Position numbers and translations under genes: made by a program. A DNA stretch of 64,000 nt from Nocardioides allogilvus (GTDB taxonomy: Bacteria > Actinomycetota > Actinomycetes > Propionibacteriales > Nocardioidaceae), in the NCBI RefSeq assembly GCF_003047285.1, contig NZ_PZYX01000004.1:62001-126000 (forward strand), written 5' to 3'. Within the stretch, counting starts at the first letter, position 1, and each line of letters opens with the position of its first letter. Below, in pieces: positions 63,751 to 64,000 of this stretch. Below the pieces are notes generated by a model. The model was not told the DNA's origin and did no database searches. It saw only the letters and a program-made list of their open reading frames with translations.

Positions 63751-64000
63751 ATGTCTGTAGACGTTTTCGAGCTCGGTCACGAACACGAGCAGGTGGTCTT
63801 CGCCAACGACGAGGCGACCGGCCTCCAGGCGATCATCGCGATCCACTCCACCGCCCTCGGCCCGGCGCTCGGCGGCACCCGCTTCTATCCCTATGCGTCC
63901 ACGGACGCCGCGCTCGAGGATGTCCTCAACCTCTCGCGCGGAATGTCCTACAAGGCCGCACTCGCCGGCCTCGACCTCGGCGGCGGCAAGGCGGTCATCA
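63751..64000 (+). CDS. Leucine/valine/phenylalanine-type dehydrogenase, N-terminal part
   Basis: The gene runs off the window after 83 codons. [12 protein letters not shown], the [22 protein letters not shown] segment and its catalytic Lys identify the Glu/Leu/Phe/Val dehydrogenase family. It deaminates a branched-chain or aromatic amino acid with NAD. Which substrate it prefers cannot be told from this part. Confidence 0.88.
   Translation, partial: MSVDVFELGHEHEQVVFANDEATGLQAIIAIHSTALGPALGGTRFYPYASTDAALEDVLNLSRGMSYKAALAGLDLGGGKAVI

Overview
The window is high-GC actinobacterial chromosome, most likely from the family Nocardioidaceae (Nocardioides-like). This is inferred from very high third-position GC, frequent GTG starts, a mycothiol synthase gene (mshD), a GlnR regulator, an XRE-regulator/HbhA-like pair and an actinobacterial sulfur-gene leader peptide. 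No rRNA, CRISPR array, phage or intact insertion sequence was seen. Four tRNA genes are present (Lys-TTT, Asp-GTC, Glu-TTC, Phe-GAA).

Layout. 0-12.9 kb: an XRE/HbhA-like pair, asparaginase, and sulfur metabolism (cysC, a TauE/SafE exporter, cysDN, a thioredoxin/DUF4395 pair, sseC-like and rhodanese genes behind a leader peptide), interrupted by an AbiEi/DUF559-type nuclease-like gene bracketed by repeats. 13.1-22.9 kb: a surface-polysaccharide cluster (two glycosyltransferases, GDP-mannose 3,5-epimerase-like enzyme, acyltransferase, two FkbM methyltransferases, flippase, Wzz-like and ligase-like proteins). 23-30.5 kb: a large secreted repeat protein, MoaD-like protein, glnR, and a coupled run of nitrobindin-like, fur-type, ygfZ and mshD genes. 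30.5-41 kb: phosphate metabolism (ppk, DUF47 protein, pit, the classical pstSCAB set, and a Nudix/phosphatase MutT1-like gene), interrupted by a second repeat-bracketed AbiEi/DUF559-like gene. 41-51.4 kb: cold-shock protein, NADH dehydrogenase, paired fluoride channels, tRNAs, and a response regulator / small peptide / P450 / histidine kinase group. 51.4-62.3 kb: a second, expanded pst operon. 62.3-64 kb: a beta-propeller protein and the start of a leucine/valine-type dehydrogenase.

The most unusual region is the second pst operon on the minus strand: pstC-pstA-pstS-(864-aa membrane-anchored substrate-binding-like protein)-(sortase-fold protein lacking catalytic His and Cys)-(PstS-like protein with an Ig-like, Lys-rich tail)-pstB-lytic transglycosylase. 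Most of its genes overlap by 1-4 bases, and a good PHO-box direct repeat lies upstream. It looks like a phosphate-starvation-induced cell-surface phosphate-capture apparatus built round an inactive sortase.

The second unusual pattern is architectural. Two unrelated loci each hold one AbiEi/DUF559-like gene between two direct copies of a palindromic repeat (about 90 bp at one locus, 67 bp at the other). The repeat families differ between the loci. This suggests small cassettes or nuclease-repeat pairs not explained by ordinary terminators. All calls come from reading sequence and translations by eye; no database search was run.
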